Assembly: GCA_045122895.1 (NCBI GenBank)
Contig: JBGVIE010000028.1
Coordinates: forward strand, 1-44,068
From: RGIG1934 sp045122895
GTDB taxonomy: Bacteria > Bacillota > Clostridia > Lachnospirales > Lachnospiraceae
DNA length: 44,068 bases
Reading direction: 5' to 3'
The stretch's first letter is position 1. Each line of letters starts with the position of its first letter. Below are positions 1 to 8,655 of the stretch, one piece after another. A program made the translations under genes and the position numbers. The notes beneath the pieces were generated by a model. The model saw only the letters and a program-made list of their open reading frames with translations. It was not told the DNA's origin and searched no databases.

Positions 1-72
1 ACTGTTGAAAATCTTAAAAAATCAGCCAAGATAGAAAAGAACGAAGAGGTAATAAAGAAAATCAAATTTTAA
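1..72 (+). CDS. 3' end of an unidentified gene (truncated by window)
   Basis: Reading frame 1 is open from the first base and stops with TAA at 70-72. Only 23 residues are visible, rich in Lys and Glu, ending in IKKIKF. A hairpin terminator follows at once. In related genomes the gene before spoVT is often a PrsA-type foldase or mfd; the short charged tail would suit a foldase, but this is position-based inference and the product cannot be named from what is seen. Confidence 0.5.
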   Translation, partial: TVENLKKSAKIEKNEEVIKKIKF

Positions 73-85
73 ATAAATAATTAAT

Positions 86-118
86 AAAAAGCTATGTTAG
101 TAATACATAGCTTTTTTT
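86..118 (+). terminator. Intrinsic terminator after the first partial gene
   Basis: The stem AAAGCTATG pairs with CATAGCTTT across a 9-base loop and runs into a T tract. It separates the upstream gene from spoVT. Confidence 0.8.
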
Positions 119-181
119 GCATATTTTTCTTATCAATGGTAAAAATAAAGCTAAAGTTACTAATGGAGGGATAAACCAGAT

Positions 182-715
182 ATGAGAGCGACAGGAATTG
201 TTCGAAGAATAGATGATCTTGGAAGAATCGTAATCCCGAAGGAGATAAGACGGACTCTCAGAATAAGGGAGTCTGATCCGTTAGAGATTTTTACGGACAG
301 AGAGGGGGAGATTGTGCTAAAGAAGTACTCACCACTTGGAGAACTGAGCCACTATGCGGTATGGTGTGCTGAAAGTATGGCAAATGCATCGGCGTGTGGT
401 GTTATGATAACGGATTGTGACCAGATAATTGCGGGTGCGGGTGGCAAAAGGGACAAGGTCAACAAGCATATATCCCAGGAGTTGTCAGAGTTAATCTCAG
501 GTAGAAAAACTATAAAAGGTGAGGATAAGCCGATAAAATTAGCAGATGGGGACGGGGAACTTAGAAGTGAGGCTATTGTTCCTATAATAAGTGAGGGGGA
601 TGTAATAGGTGCAGTTGCTCTGATATCGAAAGAAGAAAGCCGTATTTTGGGGGATGTGGAATACAAAATAGCCCTGACTATGGCAGGATTTCTGGGCAGA
701 CAGATGGAAAATTGA
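182..715 (+). CDS. spoVT: Stage V sporulation protein T, transcriptional regulator
   Basis: 177 residues, the usual SpoVT length. Residues 1-50 are an AbrB-type swapped-hairpin DNA-binding domain (start MRATGIVRRIDDLGRIVIPK); residues ~55-177 form the GAF-like sensor domain. In Bacillus, SpoVT is made in the forespore under sigma-G and tunes late forespore genes. The ATG has a GGAGGG site at 165-170. The upstream gene ends in a terminator, so spoVT should have its own promoter in 120-165; I could not identify a convincing sigma-G match. It heads the block hup-rqcP-yabP-yabQ-divIC-spoIIE, the same order as in Bacillus. Confidence 0.95.
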   Translation: MRATGIVRRIDDLGRIVIPKEIRRTLRIRESDPLEIFTDREGEIVLKKYSPLGELSHYAVWCAESMANASACGVMITDCDQIIAGAGGKRDKVNKHISQELSELISGRKTIKGEDKPIKLADGDGELRSEAIVPIISEGDVIGAVALISKEESRILGDVEYKIALTMAGFLGRQMEN

Positions 716-744
716 TAAGAAGCCTTAAAACACGCTAAAAAATC

Positions 745-773
745 TTGACAAATAGGGGAAAAACGTATATAAA
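745..773 (+). promoter_or_regulatory. Sigma-A type promoter of hup
   Basis: TTGACA at 745-750, a 17-base spacer, and TATAAA at 768-773. A perfect -35 and near-perfect -10 fit the high expression expected for HU. Confidence 0.7.
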
Positions 774-873
774 TAAACGTGAGGGTTACGGCAGGAAGAA
801 GCAGGTAATCACAGAGCGTGAACACAAATAAGAAGCGCTAATTAATATAAGAAAACAGAGGAGGAGTTAATCC

Positions 874-1146
874 ATGAACAAGACAGAATTAGTAGCAGCA
901 ATCGCTGAAAAGACAGAATTAACAAAGAAGGACGCTGAAAAGGCTTTAGCAGCATTCACAGAAGTAGTTGCTGAAGAATTAAAGGCAGGAAACAAGATCC
1001 AGTTAGTAGGATTCGGTACATTCGAAGTTGCTAAGAGAGCAGCAAGAGAAGGAAGAAATCCACAGACAGGTGAGACAATGAAGATCGCTGCTTCAAATGC
1101 ACCAAAGTTCAAAGCTGGTAAGGCTTTAAAGGATGCTATCAACTAA
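874..1146 (+). CDS. hup: HU family DNA-binding protein
   Basis: 90 residues, the standard HU length. It begins MNKTELVAAIAEKTELTKKD and carries the beta-arm signature GFGTFEVAKRAAREGRNPQTG near residues 48-68. HU is a dimeric nucleoid protein that bends DNA without sequence specificity. It has a strong ribosome site (GAGGAGG near 859-866), its own promoter at 745-773 and a perfect terminator at 1174-1206, so it is probably a single-gene, highly expressed transcript. In Bacillus yabM and yabN sit at this place rather than HU; the HU position is common in Lachnospiraceae (recollection, not checked). Confidence 0.97.
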   Translation: MNKTELVAAIAEKTELTKKDAEKALAAFTEVVAEELKAGNKIQLVGFGTFEVAKRAAREGRNPQTGETMKIAASNAPKFKAGKALKDAIN

Positions 1147-1173
1147 TTAACAGTTTAATGAGATTAGCAATCG

Positions 1174-1206
1174 TACCCTGCTTAAGTTATTAAGCAGGGT
1201 ATTTTT
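1174..1206 (+). terminator. Intrinsic terminator of hup
   Basis: A perfect 12-base stem (TACCCTGCTTAA / TTAAGCAGGGTA) with loop GTTA, followed by TTTTT at 1202-1206. Confidence 0.93.
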
Positions 1207-1234
1207 GTCAGTGAGACAAGGAGAAGGGACGCGT

Positions 1235-1474
1235 ATGAGATTAGATAAATATTTAAAGGTATCGAGACTTATCAAGAGAAGAACAATAGCAAACGAAGCC
1301 TGTGACGCAGGAAGAATTCTTGTGAATGACAAGGTTGCAAAAGCTTCTCTTAATGTTAAGGCGGGAGACATAATTGAGATTCAGTTTGGTAACAAGTCAC
1401 TTAAGGTTGAAGTACTTAATGTGGCTGAAACAGTGAAGAAAGATGAAGCTAAGGATATGTATAAAGAGTTTTAA
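1235..1474 (+). CDS. rqcP: RqcP, S4-domain ribosome quality control factor (YabO/Hsp15 family)
   Basis: 79 residues with an S4 RNA-binding domain starting MRLDKYLKVSRLIKRRT. RqcP works with RqcH on obstructed 50S subunits and stabilises the P-site tRNA during alanine tailing of stalled peptides. The ATG at 1235 follows an AAGGAGAAGGG site; the frame stays open upstream to a TTG at 1205, but that lies in the hup terminator tail and lacks a site. The C-terminal tail (KKDEAKDMYKEF) matches the usual ending of YabO proteins. It precedes yabP, as in Bacillus. Confidence 0.92.
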   Translation: MRLDKYLKVSRLIKRRTIANEACDAGRILVNDKVAKASLNVKAGDIIEIQFGNKSLKVEVLNVAETVKKDEAKDMYKEF

Positions 1475-1511
1475 TCAAACATATAATATAAAAAAATATT
1501 TGGACGTTTTT

Positions 1512-1796
1512 ATGGAAGAACATCGACAAACCGGTGCCCACAAGTGTTCTATGACAAACCGAAAAAACATAGTGTTGACAGGAATACTTGATGTGGCATC
1601 TTTTGATGAAGAGGAAATTGTATTGCTTACCACTAGTGGAACACTTGAAGTATGTGGCAAAGAGCTTAAGGTAAAGAATATCAACGTCGAGACGGGAGAT
1701 GCTCTTGTAAACGGGACCATAAACAGCCTGACTTACTCAGATAAAAAATACAAAAAGAGAGATAGGCAGTCTTTCTTTGCCAGATTTTTCTCATGA
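1512..1796 (+). CDS. yabP: Sporulation protein YabP
   Basis: 94 residues. The body, from NRKNIVLTGILDVASFDEEE onward, is the compact beta-rich YabP/YqfC fold, with the family's pattern of an LTTSGTL strand followed by KNINVETGDALVNG. YabP and YabQ are made in the mother cell and are needed for cortex formation in Bacillus. The start at 1512 is chosen by homology because only weak ribosome sites are seen; the frame is open upstream to an ATG at 1443 inside rqcP, which would add 23 residues. Its stop overlaps the yabQ start (ATGA). Confidence 0.88.
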   Translation: MEEHRQTGAHKCSMTNRKNIVLTGILDVASFDEEEIVLLTTSGTLEVCGKELKVKNINVETGDALVNGTINSLTYSDKKYKKRDRQSFFARFFS

Positions 1797-2185
1797 GCGG
1801 GTTTGTAGAAAATGAAGTTTTCTTAATGTGTGCGTGCATTATTCTGGGAGCAGAGCTTGATTTAATATATGATGTCATAAGGTACATAAGAATTGTATTT
1901 AAGCACAAACAACTGGTTATGTATATAGAGGATATAATTTTTTTTATTTTTTCCGCATTTTATACATATTTCAAGTTATACAACCTCTGTTATGGATTAA
2001 TTCGTTTTTTTCAGTTTTTTTTCATAGCTCTGGGAGCGATTAGTTTTGAACTGGTAATTGGAGGAATGTTGTTAAGGCTATTGAAAATTATTGATAAACG
2101 TTTTAAAATAAGGACAACAAAAATTATCAGAGCTATATCTGACAGAATTAGAAAGAGAAAAGAAGTGGAGAATCACTATGAATAG
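1793..2185 (+). CDS. yabQ: Spore cortex biosynthesis protein YabQ
   Basis: 130 residues, an integral membrane protein with about four hydrophobic segments (roughly residues 5-25, 40-60, 62-85 and 85-100) and a basic tail (IRDRIRKRKE-like). The family motif GxxLDLIYDVIRYIR is present near residues 17-30. YabQ sits in the outer forespore membrane and is required for cortex assembly. It overlaps yabP by 4 bases and divIC by 8, so the three are probably translationally coupled. It is shorter than Bacillus YabQ (about 210 residues), as is usual in clostridia. Confidence 0.88.
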   Translation: MSGFVENEVFLMCACIILGAELDLIYDVIRYIRIVFKHKQLVMYIEDIIFFIFSAFYTYFKLYNLCYGLIRFFQFFFIALGAISFELVIGGMLLRLLKIIDKRFKIRTTKIIRAISDRIRKRKEVENHYE

Positions 2186-2495
2186 AAATAAAGCTCGAAG
2201 AGAAGCTAAATCGAGCAAGTTTGGAGTGTTTGGAATCGGTCTTATTGTGGCTTCCATACTTGGAGTGCTGCTTGTTCAGACTAACAATCTTAAAGCTAAA
2301 GATGCAAGCCTTAGAAAACAGGAGAAAGAGCTTAGTGAGCAGTTAGAAAAAGAGAGCAAAAGAACAGAAGAACTTGAAGAGAAGAAGATTTATGTTCAGA
2401 CTAAGAAATACATAGAAGAAGTGGCAAAAAAGTTGGGATACGTATACCCGGATGAGATTATTTTTAAGCCACACGAAGAAGAAGATACTAGATAG
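2178..2495 (+). CDS. divIC: Septum formation initiator, DivIC/FtsB family
   Basis: 105 residues: a short basic cytoplasmic start, one membrane segment (about residues 14-32, FGVFGIGLIVASILGVLLV), then an extracellular coiled coil rich in Lys and Glu (about 35-75) and the C-terminal VAKKLGYVYPDEIIF motif typical of FtsB/DivIC. It would join FtsL and DivIB in the divisome. Its start overlaps yabQ. Family identity is firm; whether it is the vegetative DivIC is inferred from position. Confidence 0.88.
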   Translation: MNRNKARREAKSSKFGVFGIGLIVASILGVLLVQTNNLKAKDASLRKQEKELSEQLEKESKRTEELEEKKIYVQTKKYIEEVAKKLGYVYPDEIIFKPHEEEDTR

Positions 2496-2539
2496 AATTA
2501 ACGTCCTAGAATCGATTAGAATTAACATTTGAAAGAAAA

Positions 2540-2602
2540 AATGTCAAAATATTTTAAGTGACAGCTACAATCCTTTGACAAATTTATTGGCCGGGCTATT
2601 AT
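2540..2602 (+). promoter_or_regulatory. spoIIE promoter with candidate Spo0A boxes
   Basis: TTGACA at 2575-2580 and TATTAT at 2597-2602 (16-base spacer). On the minus strand 2574-2582 reads TTTGTCAAA, a full match to the Spo0A box TTTGTCRAA, and it overlaps the -35. A weaker plus-strand copy AATGTCAAA lies at 2540-2548. spoIIE is directly activated by Spo0A in Bacillus, so the placement makes sense. Confidence 0.55.
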
Positions 2603-2653
2603 AGACTTTCGTCTACAAAGCTTTGGTTAATAAATTTGATGGAGGATTTTTTT

Positions 2654-4714
2654 ATGAAAATAACACAAAGTAACTTAAAAAGCATTTTTTTGCAACTATT
2701 TGGTTTTATGATGTATGGGTGCAATCTGTTTGGTCACGCACCGATTGGAATGGGGTATTTCTCCGCGGTATATACATATTCATCCGGCAATATGAGAGCG
2801 CTGTCATTTATAGTATCGGCATTGGCGATGGCATATAATATGTCATATGTAAATATTTATAAGTACATAATGGCTATGATATTGTTTGCGCTGTTTGTAA
2901 GTTTTGTGGAATGCAGACATGGAGAAATCACAGATTATAGTTTTGGTGTATTGACTGCAGGGGTTATGTTTGTATTTGAGGCGACTGATGTGCTGACATC
3001 GTATAAGGTGTATTCGTATGATCTGGGGATGGTAGCAGGTGTCTCGGTACTTGCCGGAGCACTGTCTGTTATATTTAGAAAGGGAATCGATGGGATGATG
3101 CGAGAGGATAGATTCTCTATCGAGAATGAAGAGATGATAGGGATTGCTTCGATAGCCGGTATTTGCGCATATTATCTGGCAAACTATGTGGAGCTGCCTT
3201 ATTCAATATCTCAGTCATTAATATTTCTTGGGGTTTTATTTTTTTCATATAAATATGGGGCGGGATATGGAAGTATAGTAGGCGCTGCGATGGGAGTTAC
3301 ACTGGGAGTGATATGTGGCTCTGCACAGGTGGTAGGTGTTATGTGTATCGCTGCGATTGTGGCAGGGGCTTTCAGGGAACTTGGCAAAATTATGACAGCC
3401 ATTGCAACTATGGCGACAGTGATTGCGGGAAGTATTTTGTGTGCAGGAAGTCTGTTTGATAAGAATTATCTGCTGGGGATGCTTACGGGTACGGTGATTT
3501 TTCTGCTTTTACCATACGAATATGAGGCTGAGGAGGAATCCTACGATAAAGTTTTCTGCCAAAATCTTGTAAATGGAAGACTTACGAAATTGTCAGACAG
3601 TATAGATGCTCTGTGTGCATGCAGTGAAGAGGTACCGGGAGAGTTTCTTGGAGCTACAAACGATAAGGCAACAAGTGTGTGGCAGGAGCGTTGTAATGAT
3701 ATTAGAAACAATATAAAGTCATGTCTTTTTGAGGTGTCTGGAATGGTTGATGGTTACTCAAAAAACATTAACGATTCTTTTGAGGATGAGGATGTGGTTT
3801 CACATAGCGATATTCTCAGAAAAAGACTTAGAAAAAAAGGAATAATTTTACTGGAGATGTCAAAAATCGTGGGTGAGGGAAGTGTCAGTGCATATCAGTT
3901 AACTATGAAATGCATCAATAAGAAGGTTGTCACAACAAGTGAGATTTGCAGAGATATAGAATGTGTTACAGGTGAGAAAGTGGTTGCTGATAAAACAGAC
4001 TCTTTGGTGGTTGGAAATGAATACAGAACATTTGTCTACAGAGCACCGGAAACGTACTGCGTTGAATATGGCGTATCTGAATCGGTAAAAGGTGGAAGCA
4101 GGGTGTCTGGTGATACCCATTCGTTTAAACCGATTGGAGACGGAAGAGTGATGCTCACTGTGGCAGACGGTATGGGAAGTGGCGTTAATGCGCTTAGGGA
4201 AAGTGAGAAGGTTGTAGGTTTTCTTGAAAAATTGATTGGAAATGGTTGTAGTGAAAAGGGTGCGATTAATATGGTTAATTCTATGAAATCAATCAATTGG
4301 AGTAATGACAGGACAACATCGGTTGATATGGGAGTCATTGATACTTATTCAGGAATGTGTGATTTTATGAAAATGGGTGCGGCGAGCACATTTGTGAAGA
4401 GAGGTAAGTGGGTTGATGTAATCAGATCCACAAGTCTGCCAATCGGTGCTGTCGAGGAGGCTGATATTGATACAAGTGTCAGAAAATTGTATAGTGGAGA
4501 TGTGGTAATAATGGTGACGGATGGCGTGCTTGATGGAATAAAAGGTGAGAACAAGGAGGAACTTATCAGCAAATTCATTATGTCTTCAGAATCAAGTGAC
4601 CCACAGCAGTTGGCAGATGAATTGATGGACAAAGTGCTTTCTGAATCTATGTACATTCCGTCAGATGATATGACTGTGGTGGTTGCAAAGCTTGAAATGA
4701 AGAAATCAGCTTGA
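2654..4714 (+). CDS. spoIIE: Stage II sporulation protein E, PP2C-type phosphatase
   Basis: 686 residues. The N-terminal ~270 residues are a multi-pass membrane region, residues ~280-460 are the linker that in Bacillus binds FtsZ and dimerises, and residues ~465-686 are a PP2C phosphatase. Metal-binding acids are visible: ADGMGSG (Asp505), VTDGV (Asp623) and SDDMT (Asp671/672). SpoIIE dephosphorylates SpoIIAA-P and so releases sigma-F in the forespore. The chosen ATG follows GGAGG at 2641-2645; an in-frame TTG at 2636 is less likely. It is shorter than the 827-residue Bacillus protein, mainly in the membrane and linker parts. It has its own promoter upstream. Confidence 0.96.
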   Translation: MKITQSNLKSIFLQLFGFMMYGCNLFGHAPIGMGYFSAVYTYSSGNMRALSFIVSALAMAYNMSYVNIYKYIMAMILFALFVSFVECRHGEITDYSFGVLTAGVMFVFEATDVLTSYKVYSYDLGMVAGVSVLAGALSVIFRKGIDGMMREDRFSIENEEMIGIASIAGICAYYLANYVELPYSISQSLIFLGVLFFSYKYGAGYGSIVGAAMGVTLGVICGSAQVVGVMCIAAIVAGAFRELGKIMTAIATMATVIAGSILCAGSLFDKNYLLGMLTGTVIFLLLPYEYEAEEESYDKVFCQNLVNGRLTKLSDSIDALCACSEEVPGEFLGATNDKATSVWQERCNDIRNNIKSCLFEVSGMVDGYSKNINDSFEDEDVVSHSDILRKRLRKKGIILLEMSKIVGEGSVSAYQLTMKCINKKVVTTSEICRDIECVTGEKVVADKTDSLVVGNEYRTFVYRAPETYCVEYGVSESVKGGSRVSGDTHSFKPIGDGRVMLTVADGMGSGVNALRESEKVVGFLEKLIGNGCSEKGAINMVNSMKSINWSNDRTTSVDMGVIDTYSGMCDFMKMGAASTFVKRGKWVDVIRSTSLPIGAVEEADIDTSVRKLYSGDVVIMVTDGVLDGIKGENKEELISKFIMSSESSDPQQLADELMDKVLSESMYIPSDDMTVVVAKLEMKKSA

Positions 4715-4775
4715 TTTTGCTACGCCGATAAAGTAATCTATTAATATTTATATGACGTGAGAGGAGATGTGGTAA

Positions 4776-6149
4776 ATGGATTTACTGGTAAACAGAATAT
4801 GTGAATATATAGAGACCAACAATATGATAAGTAAGGGCGATTCCATAGTTGCCGGCGTTTCAGGCGGAGCGGATTCTGTTTGCCTTTTCCATATATTATG
4901 CCTTTTGTCAGACAAATATGATTTAAAAATCACAGGTGTTCATATTAATCATGGAATAAGAGGTGAAGAGGCAGCACGTGATGAGAACTTTGTGGTTGAA
5001 CTTATGAAAAAATATGGTGTGCAGTGTAAGGTTGTCAGATGTAATGTTCCTGAATATGCCAGAGAAAATGGTCTTACCGAGGAGGAAGCGGGAAGAGTGC
5101 TAAGATATAAGGCTTTCCTGGAATGTGGTGCTGACAAAATAGCTGTTGCACATCATATGGATGACAGTTGTGAAACAATTATTTTTAATATGTGCAGAGG
5201 CAGCGGATTAAAAGGTATAGGAGGAATAACACCGGTAAGAGATAACATTATACGACCACTCTTGTGTGCAGACAGAAGTGAAATAGAGGAATATCTTTCA
5301 AAAAATAAAATAGAATATATTATAGACTCTACCAATATGCATAATGATTATTCGAGAAATAAGCTTAGAAATGTTGTTATCCCGTATCTGAAGGAAAACG
5401 TTAACTCTATGGCAGCAAAGCATATAGTTGCGCTTTCAGAGTCAGTTTCTGAAACGGAAGATTATCTGGGGCTGCAGGCGAAAAATATTTATGATAAATA
5501 TGTGAGAAGTGAAGATGGTATGTATGAGATAAGCGATGGAATAAAGACAGAACATATTGTACTGGTAAAAAGGGTTGTTCGCATGGTTTTTGAGAAATGT
5601 GCCGGCAGATTAAAGGATATTACGGGTGAACACTGTAGACAGGTTGTAAAACTGTTTGATAAGCCGGTATCAAAGATGACGCATCTTCCATATAATATGG
5701 TGGCGAGAAGAACTTATGTTGGTGTGAAAATATATATAGAAGGTTTGGATAAAGACGAGAATGTGTCTGGTAGAATTATGAAGTTGACGGATGAGGGCGA
5801 ATATGAGTTTGAGGGAGTTAATGTATCACTAAATACATTCCCTAATTTAGAAAAAAACCATAAAATCCCACAAAAAATGTATACGAAATGGGTTGATTGT
5901 GATAAAATACAAGATACTGTGGCTATAAGACACCGATTGCCGGGGGATTATCTGATAGTAGATAATATGGGAAGTCGAAAGAAGCTTAAGGATTATTTTA
6001 TTAATGAAAAGATTCCGAGAGAAGATAGAGATGACATATTGTTGGTTGCAGATGGCAGTCACATTATTTGGGTAGTAGGCTACAGAATTAGCGAATTTTA
6101 CAAGATTAATGATGATACAAAGAATATACTGGAGATAGAAGTGAGGTAG
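4776..6149 (+). CDS. tilS: tRNA(Ile)-lysidine synthetase
   Basis: 457 residues. The PP-loop ATP pyrophosphatase motif SGGADS is at residues 29-34, followed by HHMDDSCETIIFNMCRGSG, the TilS signature, and a C-terminal substrate-binding domain with the RHRLPGDYL motif. TilS attaches lysine to C34 of tRNA-Ile(CAU), changing it to read AUA; it is essential. The ATG has a GAGGAG site at 4761-4766. In Bacillus too it sits between spoIIE and hpt, and only 4 bases separate it from hpt, suggesting one transcript tilS-hpt-ftsH. Confidence 0.96.
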   Translation: MDLLVNRICEYIETNNMISKGDSIVAGVSGGADSVCLFHILCLLSDKYDLKITGVHINHGIRGEEAARDENFVVELMKKYGVQCKVVRCNVPEYARENGLTEEEAGRVLRYKAFLECGADKIAVAHHMDDSCETIIFNMCRGSGLKGIGGITPVRDNIIRPLLCADRSEIEEYLSKNKIEYIIDSTNMHNDYSRNKLRNVVIPYLKENVNSMAAKHIVALSESVSETEDYLGLQAKNIYDKYVRSEDGMYEISDGIKTEHIVLVKRVVRMVFEKCAGRLKDITGEHCRQVVKLFDKPVSKMTHLPYNMVARRTYVGVKIYIEGLDKDENVSGRIMKLTDEGEYEFEGVNVSLNTFPNLEKNHKIPQKMYTKWVDCDKIQDTVAIRHRLPGDYLIVDNMGSRKKLKDYFINEKIPREDRDDILLVADGSHIIWVVGYRISEFYKINDDTKNILEIEVR

Positions 6150-6153
6150 TACT

Positions 6154-6675
6154 ATGAGTGAAAAGGTAAGAGTTTTATTGTCGGAAGAGCAAGTGGATAA
6201 GAGAATCGAGGAAGTAGCGAATATAATCAATAAAGATTATGCAGGAAAACATGTGCATCTGATATGTGTCCTCAAAGGAGGAGTATTCTTTATGTGTGAG
6301 CTCGCAAAGAGAATAACGGTTCCTGTTTCCATGGATTTTATGGCAGTTAGCAGTTATGGCTCCGGGACAGTGAGCAGTGGAACTTTGACGATTAAGAAAG
6401 ACCTGGATGAAGATATTGCAGGTAAAGATGTACTCATTGTGGAAGATATTGTTGATTCGGGAAATACTCTGTTTAGGTTAAAGGAGATGCTTTTAAAGAG
6501 AGGACCTGCTTCATTGGAGGTGTGTACACTTCTCGATAAGCCTGACAGAAGAGTTGTGGATGTGGATGTAAAGTATACCTGCTTTGATATCCCGGATGAA
6601 TTCGTTGTTGGCTATGGTCTTGACTATGACCAGAAATATAGAAATTTACCATATATAGGTGTGGTAGAGCTCTGA
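6154..6675 (+). CDS. hpt: Hypoxanthine phosphoribosyltransferase
   Basis: 173 residues, the normal length. The PRPP-binding loop VLIVEDIVDSGNTL is at residues 93-106, with the acidic pair Glu97-Asp98; the LKGGVFF segment near residue 41 forms the PPi loop. It salvages hypoxanthine and guanine with PRPP to IMP and GMP in the cytoplasm. It starts 4 bases after tilS, using a site (GTGAGG) inside the tilS end, and is followed after 28 bases by ftsH. The tilS-hpt-ftsH order is conserved in Bacillus. Confidence 0.96.
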   Translation: MSEKVRVLLSEEQVDKRIEEVANIINKDYAGKHVHLICVLKGGVFFMCELAKRITVPVSMDFMAVSSYGSGTVSSGTLTIKKDLDEDIAGKDVLIVEDIVDSGNTLFRLKEMLLKRGPASLEVCTLLDKPDRRVVDVDVKYTCFDIPDEFVVGYGLDYDQKYRNLPYIGVVEL

Positions 6676-6703
6676 TTAATATAGAAATAGGAGGACTGGA
6701 TAA

Positions 6704-8518
6704 TTGAAGAAACAAATGAGAGGTATGGGCTTTTACCTTATACTGATAGCTATAGTAAGTCTTGTCGGTTACTATATTTTTTTCAGTGGTAAGAGTGACA
6801 GCAGTTATACTTACCAGAATTTTTTGGAGGACTTGAAGAGTGGAAATATTGATGAAGTGGTGATTACACCTAACAAAGAAGTCCCGACAGGTAAGATGAA
6901 GTTTGAGATTAAGGACACTGGAAAAACAAAGGTCTTATATGTGGCAAGCATTGATACTGTCACTAAGACACTTGTGGAGAATGAACAGCCATTCGTTATG
7001 AAGGATGTTAAGAGAGACAGTGTCTTCCTTACAACCATTTTACCACTTATAGTAATGGTGTTTATTGCTTTACTTATTTTTGGAATGATTAATGGACAGT
7101 CGTCAGGTGGCAATGGAGCCAAGATGATGAATTTTGGAAAAAGCAGGGCTAAGATGTATATGGACATGGGCAAGCAGATTACGTTTGCTAATGTTGCCGG
7201 ACTCCATGAAGAGAGAGAAGAACTTGAGGAAATTGTTGATTTCCTTAAGAATCCTAAGAAGTACACAGAGGTTGGAGCAAGAATTCCAAAGGGTGTAATT
7301 CTTACAGGACCTCCGGGAACGGGTAAGACTTTACTTGCAAAAGCTGTTGCAGGTGAGGCAGGAGTTCCGTTCTTCAGCATCTCAGGTTCTGATTTTGTAG
7401 AGATGTTTGTCGGTGTAGGTGCTTCAAGAGTAAGAGATCTTTTTGAAGAAGCTAAGAAAAATGCACCTTGTATTGTGTTTATAGATGAAATCGATGCCGT
7501 AGCCAGAAGAAGAGGTACCGGTATGGGCGGCGGCCATGATGAAAGAGAGCAGACACTTAACCAGATGCTTGTTGAGATGGATGGTTTTGGTGCGAATGAG
7601 GGAATCATTGTAATGGCGGCTACAAACAGAGTTGATATTCTTGACCCTGCGATTTTAAGACCGGGACGTTTTGACAGAAAGGTTGTAGTTGGAAGACCTG
7701 ATATCAGAGGAAGAAAAGAGATTCTTGATGTTCATGTCAAGAATAAGCCGCTTGGTGATGATGTGGATCTCGAAAGGGTTGCACAGACAACAGCAGGGTT
7801 TACAGGTGCTGATCTTGAGAACCTTATGAATGAAGCGGCTATTGCAGCGGCTAAAGACAACAGACCATATATTGTTCAGAATGATATTGATAAATCATTT
7901 ATCAAGATTGGTATCGGTACTGAGAAGAAGAGCAGAATTATTTCAGAAAAAGAGAAGAGAATTACAGCGTACCACGAAACAGGTCATGCCATTTTATTCC
8001 ATCTTCTTCCTGATGTGGGACCTGTTCATACGGTTTCGGTTATCCCAACAGGTACAGGTGCTGCCGGATATACAATGCCGCTTCCTGAAAAGGATGAAAT
8101 GTTTAACACAAGAGGAAAGATGTTACAGAACATTATGGTGTCGCTTGGAGGACGTATCGCAGAAGAAATTGTTCTTGATGATATTACAACTGGCGCCTCT
8201 CAGGATATCAAGCAGGCTACCGCCACTGCAAAAGCAATGGTTACAAAATACGGAATGTCTGAAAAGCTTGGTCTTATTAATTATGGTGAGAATGAAGATG
8301 AAGTATTTATTGGAAGGGATTTAGCTCATTCAAGGGGATATGCAGAGGATACTGCGTCATCGATTGACAGAGAAGTTAAGTCTATTGTAGATGAGTGCTA
8401 CGAAAAAGCTAAGAAGATAATTCTGGATAACAGAGAGATACTTGATAAGTGTTGTGAACTTCTTATGGAAAAAGAGAAGATAACAGGGGAAGAATTCGAG
8501 GCATTATTTGAAGCGTAA
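6704..8518 (+). CDS. ftsH: ATP-dependent zinc metalloprotease FtsH
   Basis: 604 residues. Membrane segments at about residues 8-26 and 106-128 bracket an extracellular domain; then the AAA+ module with Walker A GPPGTGKT (202-209), Walker B IVFIDEIDA and the second region of homology, then the peptidase with HETGH (424-428) as zinc site. FtsH degrades membrane and short-lived cytoplasmic proteins. It begins with TTG at 6704, favoured by a TAGGAGG site 9 bases upstream; the next ATG (6716) is too far from it. The C-terminal end is short, without the glycine- or acid-rich tail seen in some family members. Confidence 0.97.
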   Translation: MKKQMRGMGFYLILIAIVSLVGYYIFFSGKSDSSYTYQNFLEDLKSGNIDEVVITPNKEVPTGKMKFEIKDTGKTKVLYVASIDTVTKTLVENEQPFVMKDVKRDSVFLTTILPLIVMVFIALLIFGMINGQSSGGNGAKMMNFGKSRAKMYMDMGKQITFANVAGLHEEREELEEIVDFLKNPKKYTEVGARIPKGVILTGPPGTGKTLLAKAVAGEAGVPFFSISGSDFVEMFVGVGASRVRDLFEEAKKNAPCIVFIDEIDAVARRRGTGMGGGHDEREQTLNQMLVEMDGFGANEGIIVMAATNRVDILDPAILRPGRFDRKVVVGRPDIRGRKEILDVHVKNKPLGDDVDLERVAQTTAGFTGADLENLMNEAAIAAAKDNRPYIVQNDIDKSFIKIGIGTEKKSRIISEKEKRITAYHETGHAILFHLLPDVGPVHTVSVIPTGTGAAGYTMPLPEKDEMFNTRGKMLQNIMVSLGGRIAEEIVLDDITTGASQDIKQATATAKAMVTKYGMSEKLGLINYGENEDEVFIGRDLAHSRGYAEDTASSIDREVKSIVDECYEKAKKIILDNREILDKCCELLMEKEKITGEEFEALFEA

Positions 8519-8531
8519 TATGATGAAATTA

Positions 8532-8573
8532 GGATGTGAATGTCAAGATGGATGTTCACATCCTTCTTTGTTT
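8532..8573 (+). terminator. Probable terminator of tilS-hpt-ftsH
   Basis: GGATGTGAA (8532-8540) pairs with TTCACATCC (8555-8563) and is followed by the T-rich TTCTTTGTTT. The loop is 14 bases and the T tract is interrupted. Confidence 0.6.
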
Positions 8574-8576
8574 GTG

Positions 8577-8650
8577 CAAACTTCACAAAAAAATATCTAA
8601 CTTTTTGTGAAGTTTGTGCACACTTATTTATATCAGTGTGCTATTATAAT
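8577..8650. promoter_or_regulatory. Two adjacent inverted repeats next to a TATAAT box
   Basis: First repeat: CAAACTTCACAAAAA (8577-8591) and its complement at 8602-8616, 15 of 15 bases, 10-base spacer. Second: GCACACT (8618-8624) and AGTGTGC (8635-8641), 10-base spacer. A TATAAT lies at 8645-8650 without a good -35. This resembles a repressor or activator binding region; the regulator is unknown. Confidence 0.45.
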
Positions 8651-8655
8651 AGGCG

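Noticed and set aside
7830..8324. 164-codon plus-strand frame inside ftsH
   Set aside because: It is an alternative frame of a clearly conserved gene and has an Arg/Lys/Leu-rich composition without family features.
8583..8610. Rex operator
   Set aside because: TTCACAA and TTGTGAA are present but in the opposite order and with the wrong spacing for a Rex site.
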